From Siphonodentalium dalli (taxonomy: Eukaryota > Mollusca > Scaphopoda > Gadilida > Siphonodentaliidae), in the NCBI GenBank assembly GCA_032622095.1, contig CP136061.1:221990314-222054313 (forward strand): a stretch of 64,000 nucleotides of DNA, written 5' to 3'. Made by a program: the position numbers and the translations under genes. How positions within the stretch are numbered: the first letter of the stretch is position 1; every line of letters starts with the position of its first letter. Below are positions 12,360 to 25,628 of this stretch, one piece after another. Under the pieces are notes generated by a model that did not search any database, had not been told where the DNA came from, and was given only the letters and a program-made list of their open reading frames with translations.

Positions 12360-13831
12360 TCACGATGATCCATTCAACACCGAAATCTTGAAAGGCGAGG
12401 ATTAGCAAATGATAACGAGAGGCCGATCACGATCGGCAGATGTTAACCCATCTCTTGGCGATAAAAATTTACTATGATCGGAATCATAAATGAGAGTTTT
12501 GGTGTTGAATTATATGAGTATACTGTATGTACTATTATAGAGAAATGTACATAACACAAATATTGGAATGTATGGGTCACCGGCATTTATATAAGAGAAT
12601 GCACTGCTACAAGATATGTAATGCTAAACCACCACAGCCTTGGGTTAAATGTGAAAGGTGTGACCTGAACATGGAATACTTGGGTTAAGAGAGTCCAAGT
12701 CTACTGCTAATATCATGTGATGTTTATTGTTGAATCTTTATTTTAAATTAGATACCATAGCCTTCTTTATCAGATTGTGTGTACATTGGCATAAGAGACA
12801 TCAGAAAATGATATAGCCTTATCAATAGCTAAGTAGTCCAAAGGCATGGCATAAAATTGGTGAATTGGATTTAATGTTACTCCAAACAGATTTACAGGTA
12901 CATAACAAGATTTTGGACCGATTTAAACAAATTTGGTGTGGTGATTCGGGGTACCCTTGGCAGAGTTATAATGGTGTTAGTTTTTATCCGGACATCACAA
13001 TATGTGTACCATACTATGGTGAATTGGATTTAATGTTGCTCCAAAACAGATTTACCAGTACATAACACAAGATTTTGGACCGATTTAAACAAATTTGGTG
13101 TGGTGATTTGGGGTACCCATTGGCAGAGTTATAACGGTGTTAGTTTTTCAAATTTTCAAACTTAAAAAAATAATTATTTTTAATTATTTAAAAAAAGGGA
13201 CACATTGGGAACCTTTTTAATCAACTTGTATCATAATCATCAATATCTAAATGAAAACAAGTGGTCAATCCGGACATCACAATATGTGTACCATACTATG
13301 GTAAAGGTACACATAAAAATCAAAATAAATTAATCAATCAATAGGGGCAAAGAGTGTGTCAAAATAAACCAATATAAAATGAGACATGGTATCAGATGAA
13401 AGTATCAGGAATGTTGAGATTTAACTACAGAAATCCATGCAAGTGAATGAGGAGAAACCTGGAGATAACAGAAGAATGATTAATTGAAATTTAAAATGAG
13501 AACATCCCTACAAATGAATAATAGAGTATTCCAATTAAAACTTTAGAACTGAATGGGACAGTCCATTGAATCATGAATGGGTTCAGCTTCACCACTATCA
13601 TAGAGCTATGTCCTATATACAGTGGCTAAAAATAACTAATATTTCAATAAGACATCAGTTCTGCAGTCTCTCAGAACACTATCTATGCAGTTAAGCTTGC
13701 ATTACTGGTAGTTAATTGTAATCTACCTGGGTTATCAAAAACTCAAATCTGTTCAATTCTTAGTTGAAAAAGGGCCATAACTCTAGTATAACAAATCAGA
13801 TCTAACCCATATTCGAACTTGATCTGTATTT
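12360..13831 (+). repeat. Dispersed hairpin-ended repeat, copy truncated at duplication junction
   Basis: This segment matches, in reverse orientation, 54757-55409 (for example TATAAGAGAATGC and TGTACATTGGCATAAGAGAC) and 60720-61330 (for example TTGGGGTACCCATTGGC and GTCAATCCGG). It is therefore an interspersed element, not a host gene. It contains an internal tandem copy of about 159 bp (12859 and 13018) and a hairpin, TGTGTACC...GGTACACA, at 13285-13313. It is cut off at 13831 by the duplication junction. No protein-coding remnant was recognised. Confidence 0.8.
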
Positions 13832-14613
13832 TGGTGACGTTCATTCTCAACAGTGGAACTCGTATTTGTTGAAGCTGAGTGAATGGTGTTGCATCTTTTC
13901 CAATGATGAAATAGAACTGAAAATCACTGGATTTATTCATCAGGCAGTAGTGGTAGTACTAGTAACTGTAAATAAACTATTGAGTCTTTTGGCACTTGTA
14001 CACCCATAATTCCATTGCAATTGAATATGTACTCCAGCTTGACTTAAGTTAAGACCAATGCAGTCCAAATCTTATTTATAATAGTATTGTCAAATTCCAC
14101 AGTGTAGTTGGTACATTTTCATTCTGTTGGTGTTGCTATACACACTGTTGACGTGTTGAGACTTGAGTGTTGTTGTTGTTGTTGTGTTCCAGTAGTCACT
14201 TGCATTTGAAAACATTAGAATGATTAGATCACTTGTGAACACTGTGGTTTTCTTCTTGTGAGAATGTTCGCTGATGTACAAGGTTGCTCAATTTCTCTCG
14301 TTGAGACCCGAGTGTTGCCGCTAACAAAATTCAATAAAAAATGTCAACAACAATGTGAATGTCAATATCACGATTCACGGTCATCGTCACTGTCACTCGA
14401 ACTTCGATTCAAATCGAATTTTTAACCAGTTCATCAGCCAATAGTCGTTGAATTCATATGGAAGGATGTAACGTTCCCACGCAATACCACATTCTATTTC
14501 GGTAAACTCTGATAATCATATTCAAATACGTGTTCTAATCAATTAAGTTTGAATTCAGCAAGATGAAAAACTTTGTTTGCTTAATTTTACGCAAGTACGA
14601 AAAATTGCACATA

Positions 14614-14881
14614 GCGCATGCGCGAAATATAAATTTTACTTCCGTCACGAAAGGTCATGTCATGTCAAGGTCAACAATCGAACCTTCCTTAGCCGGCCGG
14701 TAACAACTGCCTACCATAGACCCTACCCCCGAGCTACGGGACATAACTCTAATCCATACATGCCAAGTTTCATAAATGAATTTCGCCGTATTGAAGGAAC
14801 AAACACCACAGTCAAGTCGAAGCGTGAAATGTGTACCTATTTAAGCACTGTATAAATAGGTAGCGATTGATAGTGCAGTGA
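14614..14881 (+). promoter_or_regulatory. Promoter-like block (duplication copy 2)
   Basis: Identical copy of 1345-1612, with the NRF1-type palindrome at 14614-14623 and the TATA-like motif at 14851-14858. Confidence 0.4.
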
Positions 14882-14894
14882 ACACGAGTATAGC

Positions 14895-15008
14895 ATGTTG
14901 GAATTGGGGTTTTCAATAGTAACAATTTTTTTATTTACTTTGTGCGCTTATTTTTTTTTTAAAGTCTTTTTCGTAACGTCTGGTGGCGTTCTACACCACC
15001 GTAACTGA
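14895..15008 (+). CDS. Small hydrophobic reading frame (copy 2)
   Basis: Identical second copy of the 37-codon hydrophobic frame, at the same distance from its TATA-like motif. The same reservations apply: single membrane-like segment, no recognised family, and possibly chance. Confidence 0.22.
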   Translation: MLELGFSIVTIFLFTLCAYFFFKVFFVTSGGVLHHRN

Positions 15009-15230
15009 CTGTTCTGTGTCTGTTCAAAGTCAAACTCTAGACGTATATAAATATCGTCTGCATGATTAAAAAACAATTTTAATTCATGATTAATTGACAT
15101 TCAATAATTAACTAATTGTTAATTCGTCTTTATTATATATACGGTATAATCGCAGAGTACACAAATAAATGTAAATTATAACATCAAATAAAATACACAA
15201 CTGCAGTCAACATCAACAAAAACAACAGTT

Positions 15231-15304
15231 GAAGATCCCCCGGAGATACCCGAATCGGCTCGGCAATATTCGGGGGATCTTCAAAATCGAAGATCCGCGT
15301 CCTT
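15231..15304. repeat. Hairpin module at left edge of satellite (copy 2)
   Basis: Identical copy of the 1962-2035 hairpin module, again touching the first monomer of the second array. Confidence 0.7.
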
Positions 15305-18300
15305 GCTGATCCTGGCTCCAAAAGTCGAAATATAGCCTATTGAAATTTTGCCCATATGCTAGAAGCGGGTCCTCCGGAGGACCCGCTGTTAAACACACGG
15401 GGATTTGTTATACCCGATCTGTAGCGTTATATCGGCAAATATGCGACAGTGGGCCATACAATATATGTACATGAGAGTCATAACACTTAGAAAGATGCAT
15501 TCTTGGGTGATCCTGGCTCCAAAAGTCGAAATATAGCCTATTGAAATTGTGCCCATATGCTAGAAGCGGGTCCTCCGGAAGACCCGCTTTTAAACACACA
15601 GGGATTTGTTATACCCGATCTGTAGCGTTATATCAGCAAATATGCGACAGTGGGCCATACAATATATGTACATGAGAGTCATAACACTTAGAAAGAAGCA
15701 TTCTTGGGTTGATCCTGGCTCCAAAAGTCGAAATGTAGCCTATTGAAATTGTGCCCATATGCTAGAAGCGGGTCCTCCGGAGGACCCGCTTTTAAACACA
15801 CGGGGATTTGTTATACCCGATCTGTAGCGTTATATCAGCAAATATGCGACAGTGGGCCATACAATATATGTACATGAGAGTCATAACACTTAGAAAGAAG
15901 CATTATTGGGTTGATCCTGGCTCCAAAAGTCGAAATATAGCCTATTGAAATTGTGCCCATATGCTAGAAGCGGGTCCTCCGGAGGACCCGCTGTTAAACA
16001 CACGGGGATTTCTCATACCGGTTTGGTGCCTTATATGGACAACTCTGCGACAGTGGGCCATACAATATATGTACATGAGAGTCATAACACTTAGAAAGAA
16101 GCATTCTTGGGTTGATCCTGGCTCCAAAAGTCGAAATGTAGCCTATTGAAATTGTGCCCATATGCTAGAAGCGGGTCCTCCGGAGGACCAGCTTTTAAAC
16201 ACAAGGGGATTTGTTATACCCGATCTGTAGCGTTATATCGGCAAATATGCGACAGTGGGCCATACAATATATGTACATGAGAGTCATACCACTTAGAAAG
16301 ATGCATTCTTGGGTTGATCCTGGCTCCAAAAGTCGAAATATAGCCTATTGAAATTTTGCCCATATGCTAGAAGCGGGTCCTCCGGAGAACCCGCTTTTAA
16401 ACACACGGGGATTTGTTATACCCGATCTGTAGCGTTATATCGGCAAATATGCGACAGTCGACCTTATACAATATATGTACATGGGAGCCATAACACTTAG
16501 AAAGATGCATTCTTGAGTTGATCCTGGCTCGAAAAGTCGAAATGTAGCCTATTGAAATTGTGCCCATATGCTAGAAGCGGGTCCTCCGGAGAACCCGCTG
16601 TTAAACACACGGCGATTTCTTATACCGGTTTGGTGCCTTATATCGACAACTCTGCGACAGTGGGCCATACAATATATGTACATGAGAGTCATAACACTTA
16701 GAAAGATACATTCTTGGGTTGATCCTGGCTCCAAAAGTCGAAATATAGCCCATTGAAATTTTGCCCATATGCTAGAAGCGGGTCCTCCGGAGGACCCGCT
16801 GTTAAACACACGGGGATTTGTTATACCCGATCTGTAGCGTTATATCGGCAAATATGCGACAGTGGGCCATACAATATATGTACATGAGAGTCATAACACT
16901 TAGAAAGATGCATTCTTGGGTTGATCCTGGCTCCAAAAGTCGAAATATAGCCTATTGAAATTGTGCCCATATGCTAGAAGCGGGTCCTCCGGAAGACCCG
17001 CTTTTAAACACACGGGGATTTGTTATACCCGATCTGTAGCGTTATATCAGCAAATATGCGACAGTGGGCCATACAATATATGTACATGAGAGTCATAACA
17101 CTTAGAAAGAAGCATTCTTGGGTTGATCCTGGCTCCAAAAGTCGAAATGTAGCCTATTGAAATTGTGCCCATATGCTAGAAGCGGGTCCTCCGGAGGACC
17201 CGCTTTTAAACACACGGGGATTTGTTATACCCGATCTGTAGCGTTATATCAGCAAATATGCGACAGTGGGCCATACAATATATGTACATGAGAGTCATAA
17301 CACTTAGAAAGAAGCATTATTGGGTTGATCCTGGCTCCAAAAGTCGAAATATAACCTATTGAAATTGTGCCCATATGCTAGAAGCGGGTCCTCCGGAGGA
17401 CCCGCTGTTAAACACACGGGGATTTCTCATACCGGTTTGGTGTCTTATATGGACAACTCTGCGACAGAGGGCCATACAATATATGTACATGAGAGTCATA
17501 ACACTTAGAAAGAAGCATTCTTGGGTTGATCCTGGCTCCAAAAGTCGAAATGTAGCCTATTGAAATTGTGCCCATATGCTAGAAGCGGGTCCTCCGGAGG
17601 ACCAGCTTTTAAACACACGGGGATTTGTTATACCCGATCTGTAGCGTTATATCGGCAAATATGCGACAGTGGGCCATACAATATATGTACATGAGAGTCA
17701 TACCACTTAGAAAGATGCATTCTTGGGTTGATCCTGGCTCCAAAAGTCGAAATATAGCCTATTGAAATTTTGCCCATATGCTAGAAGCGGGTCCTCCGGA
17801 GAACCCGCTTTTAAACACACGGGGATTTGTTATACCCGATCTGTAGCGTTATATCGGCAAATATGCGACAGTCGACCTTATACAATATATGTACATGGGA
17901 GCCATAACACTTAGAAAGATGCATTCTTGAGTTGATCCTGGCTCGAAAAGTCGAAATGTAGCTTATGGAAATTGTGCCCATATGCTAGAAGCGGGTCCTC
18001 CGGAGAACCCGCTGTTAAACACACGGCGATTTCTTATACCGGTTTGGTGCCTTATATCGACAACTCTGCGACAGTGGGCCATACAATATATGTACATGAG
18101 AGTCATAACACTTAGAAAGATACATTCTTGGGTTGATCCTGGCTCCAAAAGTCGAAATATAGCCTATTGAAATTTTGCCCATATGCTAGAAGCGGGTCCT
18201 CCGGAGGACCCGCTGTTAAACACACGGGGATTTGTTATACCCGATCTGTAGCGTTATATCGGCAAATATGCGACAGTGGGCCATACAATATATGTACATG

Positions 18301-21300
18301 AGAGTCATAACACTTAGAAAGATGCATTCTTGGGTGATCCTGGCTCCAAAAGTCGAAATATAGCCTATTGAAATTGTGCCCATATGCTAGAAGCGGGTCC
18401 TCCGGAAGACCCGCTTTTAAACACACAGGGATTTGTTATACCCGATCTGTAGCGTTATATCAGCAAATATGCGACAGTGGGCCATACAATATATGTACAT
18501 GAGAGTCATAACACTTAGAAAGAAGCATTCTTGGGTTGATCCTGGCTCCAAAAGTCGAAATGTAGCCTATTGAAATTGTGCCCATATGCTAGAAGCGGGT
18601 CCTCCGGAGGACCAGCTTTTAAACACACGGGGATTTGTTATACCCGATCTGTAGCGTTATATCGGCAAATATGCGACAGTGGGCCATACAATATATGTAC
18701 ATGAGAGTCATACCACTTAGAAAGATGCATTCTTGGGTTGATCCTGGCTCCAAAAGTCGAAATATAGCCTATTGAAATTTTGCCCATATGCTAGAAGCGG
18801 GTCCTCCAGAGAACCCGCTGTTAAACACACGGGGATTTGTTATAACCGATCTGTAGCGTTATATCGGCAAATATGCGACAGTGGGCCATACAATATATAT
18901 ACATGAGAGTCATAACACTTAGAAAGATGCATTCTTGGGTTGATCCTGGCTCCAAAAGTCGAAATGTAGCCTATTGAAATTGTGCCCATATGCTAGAAGC
19001 GGGTCCTCCGGAGGACCCGCTTTTAAACACACGGGGATTTGTTATACCCGATCTGTAGCGTTATATCAGCAAATATGCGACAGTGGGCCATACAATATAT
19101 GTACATGAGAGTCATAACACTTAGAAAGAAGCATTATTGGGTTGATCCTGGCTCCAAAAGTCGAAATATAGCCTATTGAAATTGTGCCCATATGCTAGAA
19201 GCGGGTCCTCCGGAGGACCCGCTGTTAAACACACGGGGATTTCTCATACCGGTTTGGTGCCTTATATGGACAACTCTGCGACAGTGGGCCATACAATATA
19301 TGTACATGAGAGTCATAACACTTAGAAAGAAGCATTCTTGGGTTGATCCTGGCTCCAAAAGTCGAAATGTAGCCTATTGAAATTGTGCCCATATGCTAGA
19401 AGCGGGTCCTCCGGAGGACCAGCTTTTAAACACACGGGGATTTGTTATACCCGATCTGTAGCGTTATATCGGCAAATATGCGACAGTGGGCCATACAATA
19501 TATGTACATGAGAGTCATACCACTTAGAAAGATGCATTCTTGGGTTGATCCTGGCTCCAAAAGTCGAAATATAGCCTATTGAAATTTTGCCCATATGCTA
19601 GAAGCGGGTCCTCCGGAGAACCCGCTGTTAAACACACGGGGATTTGTTATACCCGATATGTAGCGTTATATCGGCAAATATGCGACAGTGGGCCATACAA
19701 TATATATACATGAGAGTCATAACACTTAGAAAGATGCATTCTTGGGTTGATCTTGGCTCCAAAAGTCGAAATGTAGCCTATTGAAATTGTGCCCATATGC
19801 TAGAAGCGGGTCCTCCGGAGGACCCGCTGTTAAACACACGGCGATTTCTTATACCGGTTTGGTGCCTTATATCGACAACTCTGCGACAGTGGGCCATACA
19901 ATATATGTACATGAGAGTCATAACACTTAGAAAGATGCTTTCTTGGGTTGATCTTGACTCCAAAAGTCGAAATGTAGCCTATTGAAATTGTGCCCATATG
20001 CTAGAAGCGGGTCCTCCGGAGGACCAGCTTTTAAACACACGGGGATTTGTTATACCCGATCTGTAGCGTTATATCGGCAAATATGCGACAGTGGGCCATA
20101 CAATATATGTACATGAGAGTCATAACACTTAGAAAGATGCATTCTTGGGTGATCCTGGCTCCAAAAGTCGAAATATAGCCTATTGAAATTGTGCCCATAT
20201 GCTAGAAGCGGGTCCTCCGGAAGACCCGCTTTTAAACACACGGGGATTTGTTATACCCGATCTGTAGCGTTATATCAGCAAATATGCGACAGTGGGCCAT
20301 ACAATATATGTACATGAGAGTCATAACACTTAGAAAGAAGCATTCTTGGGTTGATCCTGGCTCCAAAAGTCGAAATGTAGCCTATTGAAATTGTGCCCAT
20401 ATGCTAGAAGCGGGTCCTCCGGAGGACCCGCTTTTAAACACACGGGGATTTGTTATACCCGATCTGTAGCGTTATATCAGCAAATATGCGACAGTGGGCC
20501 ATACAATATATGTACATGAGAGTCATAACACTTAGAAAGAAGCATTATTGGGTTGATCCTGGCTCCAAAAGTCGAAATATAACCTATTGAAATTGTGCCC
20601 ATATGCTAGAAGCGGGTCCTCCGGAGGACCAGCTTTTAAACACACGGGGATTTGTTATACCCGATCTGTAGCGTTATATCGGCAAATATGCGACAGTGGG
20701 CCATACAATATATGTACATGAGAGTCATACCACTTAGAAAGATGCATTCTTGGGTTGATCCTGGCTCCAAAAGTCGAAATATAGCCTATTGAAATTTTGC
20801 CCATATGCTAGAAGCGGGTCCTCCGGAGAACCCGCTTTTAAACACACGGGGATTTGTTATACCCGATCTGTAGCGTTATATCGGCAAATATGCGACAGTC
20901 GACCTTATACAATATATGTACATGGGAGCCATAACACTTAGAAAGAAGCATTCTTGGGTTGATCCTGGCTCCAAAAGTCGAAATGTAGCCTATTGAAATT
21001 GTGCCCATATGCTAGAAGCGGGTCCTCCGGAGGACCCGCTTTTAAACACACGGGGATTTGTTATACCCGATCTGTAGCGTTATATCAGCAAATATGCGAC
21101 AGTGGGCCATACAATATATGTACATGAGAGTCATAACACTTAGAAAGATGCATTCTTGGGTTGATCTTGGCTCCAAAAGTCGAAATGTAGCCTATTGAAA
21201 TTGTGCCCATATGCTAGAAGCGGGTCCTCCGGAGGACCCGCTGTTAAACACACGGCGATTTCTTATACCGGTTTGGTGCCTTATATCGACAACTCTGCGA

Positions 21301-24300
21301 CAGTGGGCCATACAATATATGTACATGAGAGTCATAACACTTAGAAAGATGCTTTCTTGGGTTGATCTTGACTCCAAAAGTCGAAATGTAGCCTATTGAA
21401 ATTGTGCCCATATGCTAGAAGCGGGTCCTCCGGAGGACCAGCTTTTAAACACACGGGGATTTGTTATACCCGATCTGTAGCGTTATATCGGCAAATATGC
21501 GACAGTCGACCTTATACAATATATGTACATGGGAGCCATAACACTTAGAAAGATGCATTCTTGAGTTGATCCTGGCTCGAAAAGTCGAAATGTAGCTTAT
21601 GGAAATTGTGCCCATATGCTAGAAGCGGGTCCTCCGGAGAACCCGCTGTTAAACACACGGCGATTTCTTATACCGGTTTTGTGCCTTATATCGACAACTC
21701 TGCGACAGTGGGCCATACAATATATGTACATGAGAGTCATAACACTTAGAAAGATACATTCTTGGGTTGATCCTGGCTCCAAAAGTCGAAATATAGCCTA
21801 TTGAAATTTTGCCCATATGCTAGAAGCGGGTCCTCCGGAGGACCCGCTGTTAAACACACGGGGATTTGTTATACCCGATCTGTAGCGTTATATCGGCAAA
21901 TATGTGACAGTGGGCCATACAATATATGTACATGAGAGTCATAACACTTAGAAAGATGCATTCTTGGGTGATCCTGGCTCCAAAAGTCGAAATATAGCCT
22001 ATTGAAATTGTGCCCATATGCTAGAAGCGGGTCCTCCGGAAGACCCGCTTTTAAACACACGGGGATTTGTTATACCCGATCTGTAGCGTTATATCAGCAA
22101 ATATGCGACAGTGGGCCATACAATATATGTACATGAGAGACATAACACTTAGAAAGAAGCATTCTTGGGTTGATCCTGGCTCCAAAAGTCGAAATGTAGC
22201 CTATTGAAATTGTGCCCATATGCTAGAAGCGGGTCCTCCGGAGGACCAGCTTTTAAACACACGGGGATTTGTTATACCCGATCTGTAGCGTTATATCGGC
22301 AAATATGCGACAGTGGGCCATACAATATATGTACATGAGAGTCATACCACTTAGAAAGATGCATTCTTGGGTTGATCCTGGCTCCAAAAGTCGAAATATA
22401 GCCTATTGAAATTTTGCCCATATGCTAGAAGCGGGTCCTCCAGAGAACCCGCTGTTAAACACACGGGGATTTGTTATACCCGATCTGTAGCGTTATATCG
22501 GCAAATATGCGACAGTGGGCCATACAATATATATACATGAGAGTCATAACACTTAGAAAGATGCATTCTTGGGTTGATCCTGGCTCCAAAAGTCGAAATG
22601 TAGCCTATTGAAATTGTGCCCATATGCTAGAAGCGGGTCCTCCGGAGGACCCGCTTTTAAACACACGGGGATTTGTTATACCCGATATGTAGCGTTATAT
22701 CAGCAAATATGCGACAGTGGGCCATACAATATATGTACATGAGAGTCATAACACTTAGAAAGAAGCATTATTGGGTTGATCCTGGCTCCAAAAGTCGAAA
22801 TATAGCCTATTGAAATTGTGCCCATATGCTAGAAGCGGGTCCTCCGGAGGACCCGCTGTTAAACACACGGGGATTTCTCATACCGGTTTGGTGCCTTATA
22901 TGGACAACTCTGCGACAGTGGGCCATACAATATATGTACATGAGAGTCATAACACTTAGAAAGAAGCATTCTTGGGTTGATCCTGGCTCCAAAAGTCGAA
23001 ATGTAGCCTATTGAAATTGTGCCCATATGCTAGAAGCGGGTCCTCCGGAGGACCAGCTTTTAAACACACGGGGATTTGTTATACCCGATCTGTAGCGTTA
23101 TATCGGCAAATATGCGACAGTGGGCCATACAATATATGTACATGAGAGTCATACCACTTAGAAAGATGCATTCTTGGGTTGATCCTGGCTCCAAAAGTCG
23201 AAATATAGCCTATTGAAATTTTGCCCATATGCTAGAAGCGGGTCCTCCGGAGAACCCGCTGTTAAACACACGGGGATTTGTTATACCCGATATGTAGCGT
23301 TATATCGGCAAATATGCGACAGTGGGCCATACAATATATATACATGAGAGTCATAACACTTAGAAAGATGCATTCTTGGGTTGATCTTGGCTCCAAAAGT
23401 CGAAATGTAGCCTATTGAAATTGTGCCCATATGCTAGAAGCGGGTCCTCCGGAGGACCCGCTGTTAAACACACGGCGATTTCTTATACCGGTTTGGTGCC
23501 TTATATCGACAACTCTGCGACAGTGGGCCATACAATATATGTACATGAGAGTCATAACACTTAGAAAGATGCTTTCTTGGGTTGATCTTGACTCCAAAAG
23601 TCGAAATGTAGCCTATTGAAATTGTGCCCATATGCTAGAAGCGGGTCCTCCGGAGGACCAGCTTTTAAACACACGGGGATTTGTTATACCCGATCTGTAG
23701 CGTTATATCGGCAAATATGCGACAGTCGACCTTATACAATATATGTACATGGGAGCCATAACACTTAGAAAGATGCATTCTTGAGTTGATCCTGGCTCGA
23801 AAAGTCGAAATGTAGCTTATGGAAATTGTGCCCATATGCTAGGAGCGGGTCCACCGGAGAACCCGCTGTTAAACACACGGCGATTTCTTATACCGGTTTG
23901 GTGCCTTATATCGACAACTCTGCGAAGGTGGGCCATACAATATATGTACATGAGAGTCATAACACTTAGAAAGATACATTCTTGGGTTGATCCTGGCTCC
24001 AAAAGTCGAAATATAGCCTATTGAAATTTTGCCCATATGCTAGAAGCGGGTCCTCCGGAGGACCCGCTGTTAAACACACGGGGATTTGTTATACCCGATC
24101 TGTAGCGTTATATCGGCAAATATGCGACAGTGGGCCATACAATATATGTACATGAGAGTCATAACACTTAGAAAGATGCATTCTTGGGTGATCCTGGCTC
24201 CAAAAGTCGAAATATAGCCTATTGAAATTGTGCCCATATGCTAGAAGCGGGTCCTCCGGAAGACCCGCTTTTAAACACACGGGGATTTGTTATACCCGAT

Positions 24301-25272
24301 CTGTAGCGTTATATCAGCAAATATGCGACAGTGGGCCATACAATATATGTACATGAGAGTCATAACACTTAGAAAGAAGCATTCTTGGGTTGATCCTGGC
24401 TCCAAAAGTCGAAATGTAGCCTATTGAAATTGTGCCCATATGCTAGAAGCGGGTCCTCCGGAGGACCAGCTTTTAAACACACGGGGATTTGTTATACCCG
24501 ATCTGTAGCGTTATATCGGCAAATATTCGACAATGGGCCATACAATATATGTACATGAGAGTCATACCACTTAGAAAGATGCATTCTTGGGTTGATCCTG
24601 GCTCCAAAAGTCGAAATATAGCCTATTGAAATTTTGCCCATATGCTAGAAGCGGGTCCTCCGGAGAACCCGCTGTTAAACACACGGGGATTTGTTATACC
24701 CGATATGTAGCGTTATATCGGCAAATATGCGACAGTGGGCCATACAATATATATACATGAGAGTCATAACACTTAGAAAGATGCATTCTTGGGTTGATCT
24801 TGGCTCCAAAAGTCGAAATGTAGCCTATTGAAATTGTGCCCATATGCTAGAAGCGGGTCCTCCGGAGGACCCGCTGTTAAACACACGGCGATTTCTTATA
24901 CCGGTTTGGTGCCTTATATCGACAACTCTGCGACAGTGGGCCATACAATATATGTACATGAGAGTCATAACACTTAGAAAGAAGCATTCTTGGGTTGATC
25001 CTGGCTCCAAAAGTCGAAATGTAGCCTATTGAAATTGTGCCCATATGCTAGAAGCGGGTCCTCCGGAGGACCCGCTGTTAAACACACGGGGATTTCTCAT
25101 ACCGGTTTGGTGCCTTATATGGACAACTCTGCGACAGTGGGCCATACAATATATGTACATGAGAGTCATAACACTTAGAAAGATACATTCTTGGGTTGAT
25201 CCTGGCTCCAAAAGTCGAAATATAATCTATTGAAATTTTGCCCATATGCTAGAAGCGGGTCCTCCGGACGAC
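15305..25272 (+). repeat. 202-bp satellite array, about 49 monomers (copy 2)
   Basis: Exact copy of the array at 2036-12003, unit for unit, including private variants. Confidence 0.97.
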
Positions 25273-25308
25273 CCCAACGGGACAAAGGGCCCTAAGGTAA
25301 ATGTAAAC

Positions 25309-25514
25309 TGGGACAACATAACTTAGATAGAAGCATATTTGAGTTGATCATGGATACACAAGTTGAGATATACCCAATTTAAATTGTTCGGATATGTAAA
25401 CCACAGGTGTCCTCTGGAGGACCCGCTAATAAATATATCGGAATTTCAGATACCCCTTATGTTGACTTATATCGACAGTGGGGCCTAAAAATATGTGTAT
25501 GCCAGTTGTACCAT
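25309..25514 (+). repeat. Diverged edge monomer of the satellite (copy 2)
   Basis: Identical second copy of the diverged monomer at 12040-12245. Confidence 0.8.
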
Positions 25515-25628
25515 ATACACCCATCCAAACCTGTCAGCTTAGAAATCATTAATATTCTAGATATTATTATTATACAAGTACCAAACTCGAATTCAACAGC
25601 ATAGATACAGGTAAGGTGGATGAGTGAG

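Larger units (their letters stand above)
563..13831. repeat. 13,269-bp tandem segmental duplication, copy 1
   Basis: Position n matches n+13269 throughout this block. No indel is present, because every landmark keeps the same offset. Private satellite-monomer variants are shared too: ATATGTGACAG near 8636 and 21904, GAGAGACATAAC near 8868 and 22137, and AATATTCGACAATGG near 11256 and 24525. The junction shows only a 2-base (TG) overlap, which suggests end joining rather than recombination between long repeats. The content is a promoter-like stretch, a satellite array and part of a dispersed repeat. Perfect identity means either a very recent duplication or an assembly artefact, and the sequence alone cannot decide. 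Confidence 0.95.
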
